A DNA stretch of 51,486 bases from Gammaproteobacteria bacterium (GTDB lineage Bacteria > Pseudomonadota > Gammaproteobacteria > S012-40): assembly GCA_029883265.1 (NCBI GenBank), contig JAOUJM010000007.1:1-51486 (forward strand), read 5' to 3'. Both the position numbers and the translations under genes were made by a program. The notes beneath the pieces are model-generated. The model saw only the letters and a program-made list of their open reading frames with translations, was not told where the DNA came from and did not search any database. Shown one piece after another: positions 41,124-51,002 of the stretch; position 1 is the stretch's first letter, and every line of letters starts with the position of its first letter.

Positions 41124-42752
41124 TTATGTTTTGTATTGACTGGTCATTGCATTTAATTGTTGCGATAGCATTGTCAGGCTATCACTAATGCTTTTCGTAT
41201 TGGTGGTTTCTTCGCGGGTTTTATCAGCATGTGCGCGGATATCTACGGTTTTTTCGTCGATCTCATGGGCAACAGCACTTTGTTGTTCGGTGGCACTGGC
41301 GATTTGAGTATTCATGACATGAATTTTATCAATCAACTCGGATATTTTATTTAGCACACTATCCGTTTCACGCGCTTGTTCAGCGGTGCTTTGAGTGTGT
41401 TCCACGCCTTTTTCCATTGCGCTTACGGCATTTTCTGCACCTTTTTGCAATTCTTCAATCATTGCTTGAATTTCGTGAGTGGCGTCGCGAGTGCGATTAG
41501 CTAATGTACGAACCTCATCCGCGACTACTGCGAAGCCGCGTCCTTGTTCACCTGCGCGTGCAGCTTCGATGGCCGCATTTAGCGCAAGTAAATTGGTTTG
41601 TTCAGAAATACCTTGGATGACATCAAGTACACCACCAATTTTTTCAGATTCCATGGCTAATTTTTGGATGACTCCGGAAATGCTATTGACCTCTGTGGAT
41701 AAATGCAGCATGGCCTCAACAGTGGTTTTTACAACGGTTAGTCCTGTTTGAGTTGCGGTATTGGCCTCGCGAGTTATATTTTCTGCCGCCGTTGCGTTTT
41801 CGGATACTTCGGCAATACTCGCAGACATTTGAGTAATTGCGGTTGCAACCTGTGTCGTCGCATTTTGCTGAGAGGCAACGGCTTCATCAACTTTTCCTGA
41901 CATTAAACCCATTTGTGAAGCCGTTTGACTGAGTTCACTACCCGAGGTCTTAATGGCGCCCATCATTTCCAGCATACGTGCCATAAATGCATTAAAAGCC
42001 AGACAAAGCTCGCCAATTTCATCTTTACTACGTATGGCTAAGCGTTGTGTCAGGTCTGCATTGCCACTAGCCATTTGTATCAGTGATTCATTCACTTTTA
42101 CAATGCTTGATGTAATACTTTGTGCGACTAGTTGTGAAGCGACTAGTAAAAGTATAATCACAACAACAGCTAATCCTAAGCCAAGATAAATCGCTCTTGC
42201 CGCAGAGCTATCGGCGGTTTGTAGCGTGTTAACGAATTGAATGTGCATGCTTTCACGAAAGCCTGTGAAGGCTGATTTAGTGGCTTCCAAATTAGATTGC
42301 ATTTCAGGTACTCGTTTAGACATGATGTCAGCATCAGCATTACCATTAATCATTGCTTGGGAAATTTCCATAGAGACAGAAAAATAACTTTCCAGTAAAT
42401 CAGTAAGCGTCATCAGATATTCGTCAAATTCTTTTTGTAATCCTCGAATATTGTGTAAGTTTTCACTAATTCCATCTTTAATAACGGTGGCATCTTCTAA
42501 CATATCTTCTTCTGCGCTCGACACGGCAAGCTGAAAGGTTTCTTGTAATCGAGTGAGTTGCACTAAACTGGCGTCGGAGTATTGAAGAACTGGAAACAAA
42601 ACTTTCTCGATATCATGCAAGCGCTGTTTATTATCCGATGCGATATTCATATTGACAAACAAATAAGCGCTAAAACCGATAATACCGACTGCGGCACTAC
42701 CAAGAATTTTATAGCGTATTGAGAATGTACCAAGGTACTTTAACAATTTCAT
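41124..42752 (-). CDS. methyl-accepting chemotaxis protein
   Basis: 542 residues from ATG 42752. TM1 (about 12-32), a helical periplasmic sensor (about 33-187), TM2 (about 190-212), HAMP (about 213-265), and a long cytosolic coiled-coil signalling domain with the hairpin [37 protein letters not shown], which binds CheA/CheW. The ligand is unknown. It may bind its signal through the PBP-like protein encoded upstream (42863) on the same strand, though a terminator separates them. An in-frame ORF to 42851 has no better start. Confidence 0.92.
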   Translation of the reverse strand: MKLLKYLGTFSIRYKILGSAAVGIIGFSAYLFVNMNIASDNKQRLHDIEKVLFPVLQYSDASLVQLTRLQETFQLAVSSAEEDMLEDATVIKDGISENLHNIRGLQKEFDEYLMTLTDLLESYFSVSMEISQAMINGNADADIMSKRVPEMQSNLEATKSAFTGFRESMHIQFVNTLQTADSSAARAIYLGLGLAVVVIILLLVASQLVAQSITSSIVKVNESLIQMASGNADLTQRLAIRSKDEIGELCLAFNAFMARMLEMMGAIKTSGSELSQTASQMGLMSGKVDEAVASQQNATTQVATAITQMSASIAEVSENATAAENITREANTATQTGLTVVKTTVEAMLHLSTEVNSISGVIQKLAMESEKIGGVLDVIQGISEQTNLLALNAAIEAARAGEQGRGFAVVADEVRTLANRTRDATHEIQAMIEELQKGAENAVSAMEKGVEHTQSTAEQARETDSVLNKISELIDKIHVMNTQIASATEQQSAVAHEIDEKTVDIRAHADKTREETTNTKSISDSLTMLSQQLNAMTSQYKT

Positions 42753-42805
42753 CTTGAATCCCAAGTTGTTCAATAGGATATATCGGTTTTGGGTGTTTAA
42801 AGTTG

Positions 42806-42843
42806 AAAAAAAAGCCACTAAAACCTGAGTATTAGTGGCTTTT
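42806..42843 (-). terminator. terminator of the PBP/porin operon
   Basis: AAAGCCACTAA (42811-42821) pairs with TTAGTGGCTTT (42832-42842), with A residues at 42806-42810 giving a T run on the minus strand. It lies 20 bases past the stop of the 42863 gene. Confidence 0.85.
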
Positions 42844-42862
42844 GAAATCAAATATTGTTTGT

Positions 42863-43291
42863 TTAATTAATTGTAAATACGGCTTTCACTTTGGAGGTTG
42901 CCGCGCCTGCTGGAATATAAGCAATCGCATTCTTGTTTTTTGCTACCCATTCAACCGCTTCTGCTACATCGTTAAACTCTTTTGGCGGAACACCGCGACC
43001 GGAAAAAATCATGGTAGACCAATAGGACTTAAGTTGAGCATCACTTTTTCTTACGACTTTACTGTAAAAAGTAGAACGCTCTTTTGTTCCAACCCTTAAG
43101 TCCAAAGGCTGAGCTTTGGCACCACCGGGAAAACGTTTGAGTTTGCCAAGAAATAGCCGTTTAACTTCAGTTTTACTCAATTTGTTTATGGGATTGTTAG
43201 CATTAACAATGACGGCGACTTCAGCCAGACTGGAGGCGCTAAAAAACATAATGCTGAGAAAAATAGGTATTAACAATATTAATTTTTTCAT
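42863..43291 (-). CDS. short PBP-like (phosphate-binding type) periplasmic protein
   Basis: 142 residues: signal peptide (about 1-23, ending LAE), then a domain like the first half of phosphate ABC transporter binding proteins ([68 protein letters not shown]). It is only half the size of PstS, as in many stand-alone members. SD AGGAGG 6 bases upstream. Second gene after the porin; it may bind an oxyanion and feed the nearby chemotaxis receptor. Ligand unknown. Confidence 0.8.
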   Translation of the reverse strand: MKKLILLIPIFLSIMFFSASSLAEVAVIVNANNPINKLSKTEVKRLFLGKLKRFPGGAKAQPLDLRVGTKERSTFYSKVVRKSDAQLKSYWSTMIFSGRGVPPKEFNDVAEAVEWVAKNKNAIAYIPAGAATSKVKAVFTIN

Positions 43292-43302
43292 TATTGCCTC
43301 CT

Positions 43303-44334
43303 TTAGAAAACCACATCCATGGCGGCGCTAATCACACTAAACGCTTCTTCAGCTTCCATGCCTTCCTCAGCCACCGGACTCACTTGAGTAAAGTCAAATT
43401 TCAATGTGGCACCGGGATTGATTTGATATTTAAGACCAAATGTCATGGAAGTATTGCTTTCTTCTGCGTCGCGGCTGGCATAAGTGAAGTGGGGCATCAT
43501 GGAGCCAATACTATAACCAAGCGTTGCATAAAGCGCTTTAATATCAGACTCCGCAACGTCTGCTGCCGATGATGCTGCATATTCACTCATAATCAAAGCG
43601 CCGGCCATATTGATTTTGGCGCCGAATGAAAGTGTGGATACATTGTTGCTATTGATTTCTGAAGGCCCTAAATCCCCGGCGACACCTTCGGGCATATGCA
43701 TGTTATAACCAAGTTTTAACTTGAACGCATCCGTGCCTAGATCGAAGGCTGCCCCCATCATTTTCGATAACGTACCATTACCGCCTTCCAAATAACTTTC
43801 ACCCAAATAGGCATTAACAGAATATTCCAAATCACCTGCAAAACCGGTATAGACGGCACTACCACCGACAAACGATTCTAAAGACATATTGGGTCCACCT
43901 TCAGCATCGAAGGTATAAAGTTCTTGAGGAGGACGTATCCACGGATAACTAATACCAATATCAATCGTGTCGGATACTAATAAATTTGGGTATTTGATTT
44001 TACCACCGTTGAGATTGAGGCCAGAGCCGATATTCCATGAGGCATAAGCCCAGTCGAGAACCATCTCAAAAGCACCACCCTCAGCTCCCGATGCCCATAA
44101 CTGGCCTGCAACCGACATGTTGTCGGTGATATCGCTGGCGATATTAACGCCGAAGTGGGTATCACCGGTATTTCCGTTTTTATCAATTCGTTCCAGATAT
44201 AAATCGTCACCTAAATTTAATGCACCACCAGCACGTAAAAATCCACTGACTTTGGTATCACCTGCGAAACTGCTCCCTACGCAAGAAAAAAACATTACTA
44301 GGCATAGGCCTATCGTCTTTTTCGATTTTGACAT
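43303..44334 (-). CDS. outer-membrane porin-like protein
   Basis: 343 residues: signal peptide (about 1-24, ending SFAG), then alternating beta strands with acidic loops (VSGFLRAGGALNLGDDLYLERI; MSVAGQLWASGAEGG; VLDWAYASWNIGSGLNLNGGKIKYP) and a C-terminal Phe (AAMDVVF). A general-porin-like beta-barrel of about 16 strands. Its gene precedes the PBP-like gene by 11 bases, so porin and binding protein are coexpressed. SD AGGAG 8 bases upstream of ATG. Confidence 0.82.
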   Translation of the reverse strand: MSKSKKTIGLCLVMFFSCVGSSFAGDTKVSGFLRAGGALNLGDDLYLERIDKNGNTGDTHFGVNIASDITDNMSVAGQLWASGAEGGAFEMVLDWAYASWNIGSGLNLNGGKIKYPNLLVSDTIDIGISYPWIRPPQELYTFDAEGGPNMSLESFVGGSAVYTGFAGDLEYSVNAYLGESYLEGGNGTLSKMMGAAFDLGTDAFKLKLGYNMHMPEGVAGDLGPSEINSNNVSTLSFGAKINMAGALIMSEYAASSAADVAESDIKALYATLGYSIGSMMPHFTYASRDAEESNTSMTFGLKYQINPGATLKFDFTQVSPVAEEGMEAEEAFSVISAAMDVVF

Positions 44335-44498
44335 TTTGTACGCTCCTGATTTTGTTGAGAATCACTCTGGTTGAGCAATAAATAGGCCGGGTACTATTCT
44401 TCGATTTTTTGAGTTTGCTTAATTGGCTTGGATTATTTGTTTAGTCGTATCGAATATTGAGACAGTGATCCAATTTGTAACACCCAAGGTTCTGAACT

Positions 44499-44550
44499 TT
44501 ATGTTTAACATTTCTGTTCTATACTGAAAATCACGGGGTGTTAAACATAA
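44499..44550. promoter_or_regulatory. paired TGTTWAACA sites upstream of the TonB-C lipoprotein
   Basis: A perfect 12-bp inverted repeat, TTATGTTTAACA (44499-44510) and TGTTAAACATAA (44539-44550), spaced by 28 bases. Each arm also contains an odd palindrome, TGTTTAACA or TGTTAAACA, 37 bases centre to centre. A TATACT box lies between them at 44520-44525. Looks like two operator copies flanking a promoter; the regulator is unknown. Confidence 0.45.
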
Positions 44551-44584
44551 TTAAATAAGTTAATGAAACGTGGGGTGCGTCCTG

Positions 44585-45100
44585 ATGAAACTCAGGTCTT
44601 TAATTATCGTGTGCCTAGGCACAGTCTTGCTCAACGCATGTGCAATTTCCGGTTCTGAAAAACAAGTTACGGTTAGTAGTTGCACAGGTATCAATTATGA
44701 TGATTTGGTAGAATCCTGTTACCGTGAAAAAGTGCATAAGAAAATAAGCGCGCATTGGCGTTTGGTTCAAGCGAAGTTGATCGCGACGGATCGACCGAAA
44801 AATTATCAAGTACGAGCACGTGTGGCAATAAAAAACAATGGCCATATAGCAAAAATACATTTCGAAAAAGTAACGGCAAACCGACAACTCAATCGTAGTG
44901 TCATTGAAGCATTACATGCCGCTAGCCCATTACCGGTGCCACCAGAACCTTATTTTTCCAAGGGTGGATTTAATCAAATGTTTTTTCAATTTGTTGAGCA
45001 TGATATTCCACCCGTCATTAGCCAAGAGGAAATAGCGGAAATGCGCGCATGGATTGGTGGAAGTTTGGCCAAGATTAGTGGGGAAAAATCCGTGCGTTAA
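44585..45100 (+). CDS. lipoprotein with TonB/TolA C-terminal-like domain
   Basis: 171 residues from ATG 44585: signal and lipobox LLNAC (about 16-20), a linker, then a TonB_C/TolA-like domain (about 60-150: HWRLVQAKLIATDRPKNYQVRARVAIKNNGHIAKIHFEKVTANRQLNRSVIEALHAASPLPVPPEPYF). TolA/TonB C-terminal domains bind TolB or TonB-box peptides; a free-standing lipoprotein form may act in envelope integrity. A candidate operator pair lies just upstream. Confidence 0.72.
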   Translation: MKLRSLIIVCLGTVLLNACAISGSEKQVTVSSCTGINYDDLVESCYREKVHKKISAHWRLVQAKLIATDRPKNYQVRARVAIKNNGHIAKIHFEKVTANRQLNRSVIEALHAASPLPVPPEPYFSKGGFNQMFFQFVEHDIPPVISQEEIAEMRAWIGGSLAKISGEKSVR

Positions 45101-45284
45101 ATCATAAAATCTAGCATAATACGCCCCACGCAAAACGTACTGAGTGAGGTGAAAACTCACTTCAGATTAAAAAAACAATTTCAATCCAGGCATAAAGTTA
45201 AAATAACTAGCAAGCTAAGCTGTTGATGTTCTGGCAGGTTAGTTGCAAAACCTTAGTGGGCCTGTCAAAAAAGAAGCGAACCTG

Positions 45285-45851
45285 ATGGTGAAAAACGACA
45301 ATATTTTTTTTATAGGTTTTACAGTTCTAATCTTACTTTTTTCACAGAATAGTCTGGCAGTTGTTGATCGTGTTGCAGTTGAACGATTAATTCAGTGGTC
45401 AGTCATGGAGTTAGAAGAAGCACGAAAGCAATTAAACAAGACCATTGTTGAGTGTGAGCGACAACGACATATTGATGTGGTTGCAGTTTTGGAAGAATTA
45501 CCTGTCGCTGATGAGCGTCAGATTAAAGAAGCCATTCATTTCATCAGTCGGCAAAACTATGTAGATTGTGTCGCTGAAGCTGAAAAAAAGGTTTTATGGA
45601 AAGCCGAAGCATTGACTGCGCATATAGATAATGCTCGTGTAAATGGCATTTTGGTGCAGCCGGAGATATTGGATGCCCCTATAAAGGCACGGCAAAAATT
45701 GGTAGGTATTTCAGCAAAGTTTCAAATGGAAAAAGCCTATTATCGCGCCATGCCATTCCATTTCCGCAAAAAATTAGAGTCGATAGACGCATTACACGTG
45801 GGCACTTTCGATGATAAAAAACTTTGGCAGCAGTTAAGTTTTAACGAATAA
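45285..45851 (+). CDS. exported helical protein of unknown function
   Basis: 188 residues from ATG 45285: N-terminal signal (about 1-25, ending SLAVV), then amphipathic helices (VAVERLIQWSVMELEEARKQLNKTIVECERQRHIDVVAVLEEL; YVDCVAEAEKKVLWKAEALTAHI). Two Cys may bridge. No family recognised; the periplasmic location is inferred from the leader only. It stands apart, 184 bases after the lipoprotein gene. Confidence 0.6.
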   Translation: MVKNDNIFFIGFTVLILLFSQNSLAVVDRVAVERLIQWSVMELEEARKQLNKTIVECERQRHIDVVAVLEELPVADERQIKEAIHFISRQNYVDCVAEAEKKVLWKAEALTAHIDNARVNGILVQPEILDAPIKARQKLVGISAKFQMEKAYYRAMPFHFRKKLESIDALHVGTFDDKKLWQQLSFNE

Positions 45852-45854
45852 TAT

Positions 45855-46805
45855 CTAATTTTCAAAATTATAAAAATTTTTTGCGTTTTGGTATTGGAGT
45901 TTGCTGCGTGTTGGCGGAGGTAAATCGCTCAACCAACGCAGATGATAATCCATTAGTTTATCGTAATAGTTCCAGCCATCGTCCGCTTGATCCCAGGATT
46001 GCGTACGAGTTACACGCCACACCGGGTCTGTTCCAATCATAAAACGATGATCAAATTTTAAGATGAGCTCCCGCCAATCGAGTTTCAATTTTCCCTGCGC
46101 ATTTGTTAGACCATCATAACGCCACGGATCGCGAGCTGATAAGTCTATCCAAACGTTTTCACAGGTGTTTAAAATTTTTTCAATATGTGGAGCTAGCAAG
46201 TTTCCTCCTGCATGAGCAAATTGAATACGAATCTCCGGATGTTGCTGGCAAATACCTATGAATATTGTTTCGTTAGAGGCATCGACATGTATTAAGGTTG
46301 GTGCATGGTATTCGTAAGCGAGTTGCATCAGTTTTCTAAAAACCAGGTTATCTGTTTTTGGCGGAAATCCCGCCATAAAATGAATTTCGCCAATGCCAAG
46401 ATAGCTTTTATTTTTCAAGCCTTGCTCTGCGAGTTTCCAGGTTTGTTCGTTTTTATACCAATCCTGTTTTCCAAGTTCATGAGTGTATGGGCTGAATAAA
46501 GGGAAGAATAATTTTCTGTCTAATTCGCTGAGTTGCAGCGCTAATGCAGTTGGTGTGCTAGCTAACACCGCAAACTCAACCGCATGTTTTTTCAAAATTC
46601 TAATGACATCTTGCGGTGTCGTAATTTCAGCCTGATCCCAATTGTAATGAATGTGGCTGTCTATGATTTGTTGCTCTGATGCCCACGTATTGCAGAAAAA
46701 AATCAAAAGCACTGCCATAGAGCAACAACGATACTTCGTATATTGATTTGTTGTTGCCAATAGATTACCAAGCTGCTTAAGCGTGGTGAATACAATTATG
46801 TTCAT
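45855..46805 (-). CDS. exported amidohydrolase-2 family metal-dependent hydrolase
   Basis: 316 residues from ATG 46805: N-terminal hydrophobic leader ending about residue 43 (NTWAS), then an amidohydrolase/TIM-barrel: metal-site DSHIHY, LIHVDAS, FAHAGG (His ligand), IGTDP (Asp) as in the amidohydrolase-2 family. Substrate not predictable. ATG at 46805 lacks a good SD; alternatives are TTG 46823 and ATG 46718. Stop lies 4 bases from the convergent exported protein's stop. Confidence 0.72.
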   Translation of the reverse strand: MNIIVFTTLKQLGNLLATTNQYTKYRCCSMAVLLIFFCNTWASEQQIIDSHIHYNWDQAEITTPQDVIRILKKHAVEFAVLASTPTALALQLSELDRKLFFPLFSPYTHELGKQDWYKNEQTWKLAEQGLKNKSYLGIGEIHFMAGFPPKTDNLVFRKLMQLAYEYHAPTLIHVDASNETIFIGICQQHPEIRIQFAHAGGNLLAPHIEKILNTCENVWIDLSARDPWRYDGLTNAQGKLKLDWRELILKFDHRFMIGTDPVWRVTRTQSWDQADDGWNYYDKLMDYHLRWLSDLPPPTRSKLQYQNAKNFYNFEN

Positions 46806-47129
46806 AGCTAGATCATAGAACAAAAAAATACAAGCATGAAGTGCTTTATGTTTTTGTCGGTGGCGAAATCATTTGCCGTATCGACTCACAAGTATGATCA
46901 AACCGAAAAATTAAGTTTGTGTTCTTGAATACCTAAATGGATAGATAATGATTTGCAATCAAGTTGTTATTTTCAAAGATATTTAAGTATAGCGATTTCT
47001 TATTGAAAGAATTAACTTGCTTGTGCCATCAAAGGCATAAAGCGAGTTAATTGCTTTTTAGGCTTGTCAGTCATAGAATAAATTATTATATTTGTAAGGG
47101 ATTAACAATTAGAAGCTGAGGAGTTTTTG
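46806..47129. other. intergenic region of 324 bases
   Basis: No supported ORF on either strand. It contains the divergent start regions of the amidohydrolase and the lipoprotein hydrolase. I see no clear dyad, repeat or terminator. Confidence 0.5.
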
Positions 47130-47975
47130 ATGCGTTATTTGATTGTCTTGCTAGGTATTTTGTTGGTTGGCTGCGCTTCGGTTGATGATAATACTCCACA
47201 GGGGGCAACTAGCTATGTATATAATTCTAAAGCGGAGTCAGGCTCTGGTGAATTTAATGCTTTGGAAAAATTACAAACAAATTCTGACAATGGGGTCGGT
47301 GTGGTACTAATCCATGGACGTGGTGGTAATCCCGATGCAGCGGTGGTGCGACAGTTACGTCACGATCTTTATGATAGGGGTTATTCAACCGTATCCATTC
47401 AAGCACCGGTACCTAGTAGTTTCGTGGAAGGTGATTCTGCTAATCAACCGCCGTTTGATGAATATGAAAATGATGTTAATGGCAACAACTTGGTATTTCC
47501 TGAAACCTATGCTCGCATACGTACGGCGATTAATCGTTTAGCGCAACACAATGTAAATAAGATAGTGCTCATTGGCTTTAGCATGGGCTCACGTATGGTG
47601 GTGGCGCATGTCGCTTTAGGCCAAGTTGATGAGCTAGAAATTATTGGCCTAATTGGGGTAGGTATGCGAGGTGATGGTGCTGGGGTCCTTGGTTCAACAT
47701 CGGTAATGGATGAGGTGGGCGCATTGGCTATTCCTGTATTGGATTTGTATGGCGACAAGGATTTTAATGCGGTCAATACTTATAATGACCGATATCAAGC
47801 GTATATTGCTGGGGGTGGTGATAGTAATGACTACACTCAATCCATTTTGAATTGCCCAGAGTTAAGCGCGAATTATACTCAAAATGATTGCCACAAATTA
47901 CGAGGTGGTTTAAAAGGTACAGCATCTGCCCCTTTAGAGACAGATGTATCCAATTGGATCAGTGGATTATTGTAA
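47130..47975 (+). CDS. lipoprotein alpha/beta hydrolase (DUF3530-like)
   Basis: 281 residues: signal and lipobox LLVGC (about 11-15), then an alpha/beta-hydrolase: oxyanion-region GVVLIHGRGGNPDAAV, nucleophile elbow GFSMGS (Ser), IPVLDLYGDKD with the acid region. It resembles DUF3530 family lipoproteins. SD GAGGAG 6 bases before the ATG. Probably periplasmic face of the outer membrane; substrate (lipid, polymer or ester) unknown. Followed by an intrinsic terminator, so transcribed alone. Confidence 0.8.
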   Translation: MRYLIVLLGILLVGCASVDDNTPQGATSYVYNSKAESGSGEFNALEKLQTNSDNGVGVVLIHGRGGNPDAAVVRQLRHDLYDRGYSTVSIQAPVPSSFVEGDSANQPPFDEYENDVNGNNLVFPETYARIRTAINRLAQHNVNKIVLIGFSMGSRMVVAHVALGQVDELEIIGLIGVGMRGDGAGVLGSTSVMDEVGALAIPVLDLYGDKDFNAVNTYNDRYQAYIAGGGDSNDYTQSILNCPELSANYTQNDCHKLRGGLKGTASAPLETDVSNWISGLL

Positions 47976-47996
47976 TAGTTTATTCGTTTCTAGTAG

Positions 47997-48032
47997 AAAA
48001 AAAGGCGAGGTTTGTTTGCACTCGCCTTTTTT
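47997..48032 (+). terminator. intrinsic terminator after the hydrolase gene
   Basis: AAAAGGCGAG (48000-48009) pairs with CTCGCCTTTT (48021-48030), followed by more T. Classical plus-strand terminator 21 bases after the stop. Confidence 0.88.
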
Positions 48033-48240
48033 GTTGCTGGAATTTGATAGCATGAGAAAGATTCAGTTGTTTCTGTGGTAGCGGAAACCAATTGCCACAT
48101 TTGTTAATAGCTGTTCAGCCAAGATCTTCATGGATAAAATATTTAAGTTGTAATAGTAACTTGCGTGAATAGAAATTGATGCTTTTTATTGGCATTAAAC
48201 TCGCAACACCTATCATACCAGGGTTGCGAAGCAAAACGAC

Positions 48241-48672
48241 ATGCAAGAAATCACGCTGATTAAAATTGAAATGACCATGGCATTATTCTTTTATGCCAGC
48301 GCCATTACCTTAGGTGTCTTCCATCGACGTTGGGGCTTACCGCGTTGGACGCATTTTAGTTGTGGCCTTATTGGTTTTAGTTTGGATATGTGGGCAACGT
48401 GGGAGATGGAGCAGTTACGTCATAATGGTTGGAATATGGACGCCGGTGGTAGTATTTTATTTGCTCACACTTGGGTATCACTGTTGGCGATAATTCTATT
48501 TCTAACAATGTTTGGCTTGGGAGTGGGGCGCAAAATAAAATATCACCGTATTCTATCACTCTATATATTTCTACCTGTTTGGTTATTTTCCTATGGTAGC
48601 GGATTGTTTTTAGTGGCAACCCAAGATCAATATCTAGTGAGTAATACATCAGCAACGCAAGTAAAACCTTAA
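48241..48672 (+). CDS. small integral membrane protein
   Basis: 143 residues with about four membrane helices (roughly 8-28, 40-58, 78-98, 108-128). It contains several His/Trp (RRWGLPRWTHFS; WDMWATWEMEQLRHNGWN; LFAHTWVSLLAIIL), reminiscent of DUF420/cytochrome-associated membrane proteins, but I do not firmly recognise a family. ATG start; no clear SD. Isolated gene. Confidence 0.6.
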   Translation: MQEITLIKIEMTMALFFYASAITLGVFHRRWGLPRWTHFSCGLIGFSLDMWATWEMEQLRHNGWNMDAGGSILFAHTWVSLLAIILFLTMFGLGVGRKIKYHRILSLYIFLPVWLFSYGSGLFLVATQDQYLVSNTSATQVKP

Positions 48673-48764
48673 GTAGTATAAACTCAATCAGTGTATAATT
48701 TCTGCTCTCATTTAATCAAAGTTTGTGTCAAAATATACGTTGTTTAAATTGATTGAGAACAAAA

Positions 48765-49190
48765 ATGACAATTGAATGGTCAAGCACAATTGATGACAGA
48801 GTAAATTGGACCGAGCTTACGCATTTAATTGAAATAGCACCGTTGATTAAACGTCCTCCGGAAATGGTGGAAACAATTTTTCGCAATAGCAATGTGCTGT
48901 GCTTCGCATATGATGAACAAAAACTAATTGGTGCAGGACGTGCGCTGAGTGATGGAATTGCTCGGGCTATAATTTTTGATGTGGTAGTGCAGCCATCTTA
49001 TCAAGGTCGAGGTATCGGCAGCCAAATTATACAAAACTTGATAGATCAAACCGACGCGGGAGTCACCATGTTATATGCTGCGCCCGGTAAAGAAGGTTTT
49101 TATCAGCGTTTTGGTTTTCGTAAAATGAAAACAGCAATGGCCATTTTCAAAACTGAAGATGAAGATCTTAAAAGTCGATTCCTCGATTAA
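48765..49190 (+). CDS. GNAT-family N-acetyltransferase
   Basis: 141 residues from ATG 48765: motif A VVVQPSYQGRGIGSQIIQNLI (Q/RxxGxG acetyl-CoA loop) and motif B YAAPGKEGFYQRFGFRKM. Small cytosolic acetyltransferase; substrate unknown. A TTG 12 bases upstream is in frame but less likely. Ends 18 bases before the convergent ABC transporter stop. Confidence 0.85.
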   Translation: MTIEWSSTIDDRVNWTELTHLIEIAPLIKRPPEMVETIFRNSNVLCFAYDEQKLIGAGRALSDGIARAIIFDVVVQPSYQGRGIGSQIIQNLIDQTDAGVTMLYAAPGKEGFYQRFGFRKMKTAMAIFKTEDEDLKSRFLD

Positions 49191-49208
49191 TTGATTTTTG
49201 ATGGTGGT

Positions 49209-51002
49209 TTACTCTTCAGTTTCACTTCGTTCCTTCTGTTGCAATGCCCACATGTTGGCATAGACTTTTCCTAAGCTTAGCAGTTGCTGGTGCGATCCCT
49301 GTTCAACAACACAGCCATTGTCCATAACTAAAATCTGATCAGCATCGACAATCGTGGATAGGCGGTGGGCAATGACAAGCGTGGTGTGATTGGTGGCAAT
49401 TTCACGCAAAGCCCGAAGAATGACTTGTTCAGATTTTGAATCCAGGGCAGAGGTGGCTTCGTCGAAAATAAGTATTTTTGGATTTTTCAAAATAGTGCGG
49501 GCAATGGCGACTCGTTGTTTTTCACCGCCCGATAGTTTTAAGCCGCGTTCACCGACCAGGGTCTCATATCCTTCGGGTAGTTTTTCAATAAATGCATCTA
49601 TATGTGCACTTTGTGCCGCAGCTTCGATTTCTGTTTTTGTCACGTTTGGTTTGGCATATGCAATATTGTATTCAATGGTGTCGTTAAATAAAACAGTATC
49701 TTGCGGTACAATGCCGATTTCAGCGCGCAAACTTTTTTGATTAACATCTCGAATGTCCTGTCCATCAATTAGGATCGCGCCTTGAGTTACATCATAAAAA
49801 CGATAAAGTAAACGAGATAAGGTGGATTTCCCCGCGCCGCTGTGACCGACAACGGCAAGTTTTTGCCCCGGTTCAATTGTGAAACTCAAATTTTTAAGAA
49901 TTATTCGAGAGGGTTCATAAGAAAAATCGACTTTTCTGAATTCAATTTTACCCTGTGTTAAATGAAGTGGTGGAGCATTGGGTTGATCTTGAATTTCTTG
50001 ATGCTCATGCAAAAGCGCAAACATTTTTTCCATATCAGCCAAAGAATATTTTATTTCTCGATAGACAAATCCAAGAAATCCCAAGGGCATATATAGTTGC
50101 AACAAAAAGGCATTGACTAAAACCAAGTCACCCATGGTCATGTCACCACTGACAACTTGCTGTGATGCCAATACCATTAACAAGGTCATGCCAATGGCAA
50201 TTATTGCGCCTTGGCCAAAGTTGAGTACTGAAAGCGCATACTGATTTTTTATTGCAGCGAATTCCCACTGCTGCATCTTGTCGTCGTAACGGTTCGCTTC
50301 AAAATCTTCATTGGAAAAATATTTTACAGTTTCATAATTTAACAAGCTATCGATCGCGCGGGTGTTGGCCTTAGAGTCAAGATTGTTCATAGTGCGACGG
50401 TAGTGCATGCGTTGTTCTGTAACGATAAGAGTGAAGGTTATATAAAAAACGATTGTGCTTAGCGTAATGATGGCAAACCAAACGTCATAGTTGACTAACA
50501 GAATGCCCGTCACGAGAAGTATTTCTGCTAGCGTAGGCAAAATATTAAATAACATGAAGTTAAGTAAAAAACTAATGCCGCGAGTACCTCGCTCTATATC
50601 ACGAGATACACCGCCGGTTTGTCGCGCTAAATGAAAACGCAGCGAAAGCGCATGTAAGTGTCGAAAAACCTGTAGCGCCACTCGTCGTATCGCCCGTTGT
50701 GTTACTTTTGCAAATATAACATCGCGCAATTCAGAAAATAAAGCATTTGCAAGACGTAAACCACCATAAGCCAATAGCAATCCCAACGGAAGAATCAAAA
50801 AACTAACCTGCGTTGCATCGAGCTTGTCGACAATATCTTTCAATATGAGAGGTACGCAAACACTAGCAACTTTTGCAATGCCAAGGCATAACATGGCAAA
50901 CACAACTCGAGAGCGATACTCCCAAAGATAAGGCAATAGACTCCTAATAACGCGCCAATCGGTGGAATTTCCGTCGGGATTTCTGTTCACAGTTGCGACC
51001 AT
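49209..51002 (-). CDS. ABC exporter, Atm1/HMT1-like half-transporter
   Basis: 597 residues: N-terminal ABC-transporter membrane domain (about 20-310, six TM) and C-terminal ATPase with Walker [10 protein letters not shown] (about 385-393), signature LSGGEKQR, Walker B ILIFDEATSALD, and H-loop IAHRLST. The fused TMD-NBD half and sequence features ([38 protein letters not shown]) resemble ATM1/HMT1 exporters of glutathione-linked compounds. ATG start. Substrate to be tested. Confidence 0.88.
   Translation of the reverse strand: MVATVNRNPDGNSTDWRVIRSLLPYLWEYRSRVVFAMLCLGIAKVASVCVPLILKDIVDKLDATQVSFLILPLGLLLAYGGLRLANALFSELRDVIFAKVTQRAIRRVALQVFRHLHALSLRFHLARQTGGVSRDIERGTRGISFLLNFMLFNILPTLAEILLVTGILLVNYDVWFAIITLSTIVFYITFTLIVTEQRMHYRRTMNNLDSKANTRAIDSLLNYETVKYFSNEDFEANRYDDKMQQWEFAAIKNQYALSVLNFGQGAIIAIGMTLLMVLASQQVVSGDMTMGDLVLVNAFLLQLYMPLGFLGFVYREIKYSLADMEKMFALLHEHQEIQDQPNAPPLHLTQGKIEFRKVDFSYEPSRIILKNLSFTIEPGQKLAVVGHSGAGKSTLSRLLYRFYDVTQGAILIDGQDIRDVNQKSLRAEIGIVPQDTVLFNDTIEYNIAYAKPNVTKTEIEAAAQSAHIDAFIEKLPEGYETLVGERGLKLSGGEKQRVAIARTILKNPKILIFDEATSALDSKSEQVILRALREIATNHTTLVIAHRLSTIVDADQILVMDNGCVVEQGSHQQLLSLGKVYANMWALQQKERSETEE

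Noticed and set aside
45140-45165. Hairpin CTGAGTGAG / CTCACTTCAG after the TonB-C lipoprotein
   Set aside because: Stem contains a bulge and is followed by A rather than T on the plus strand; not a convincing terminator.
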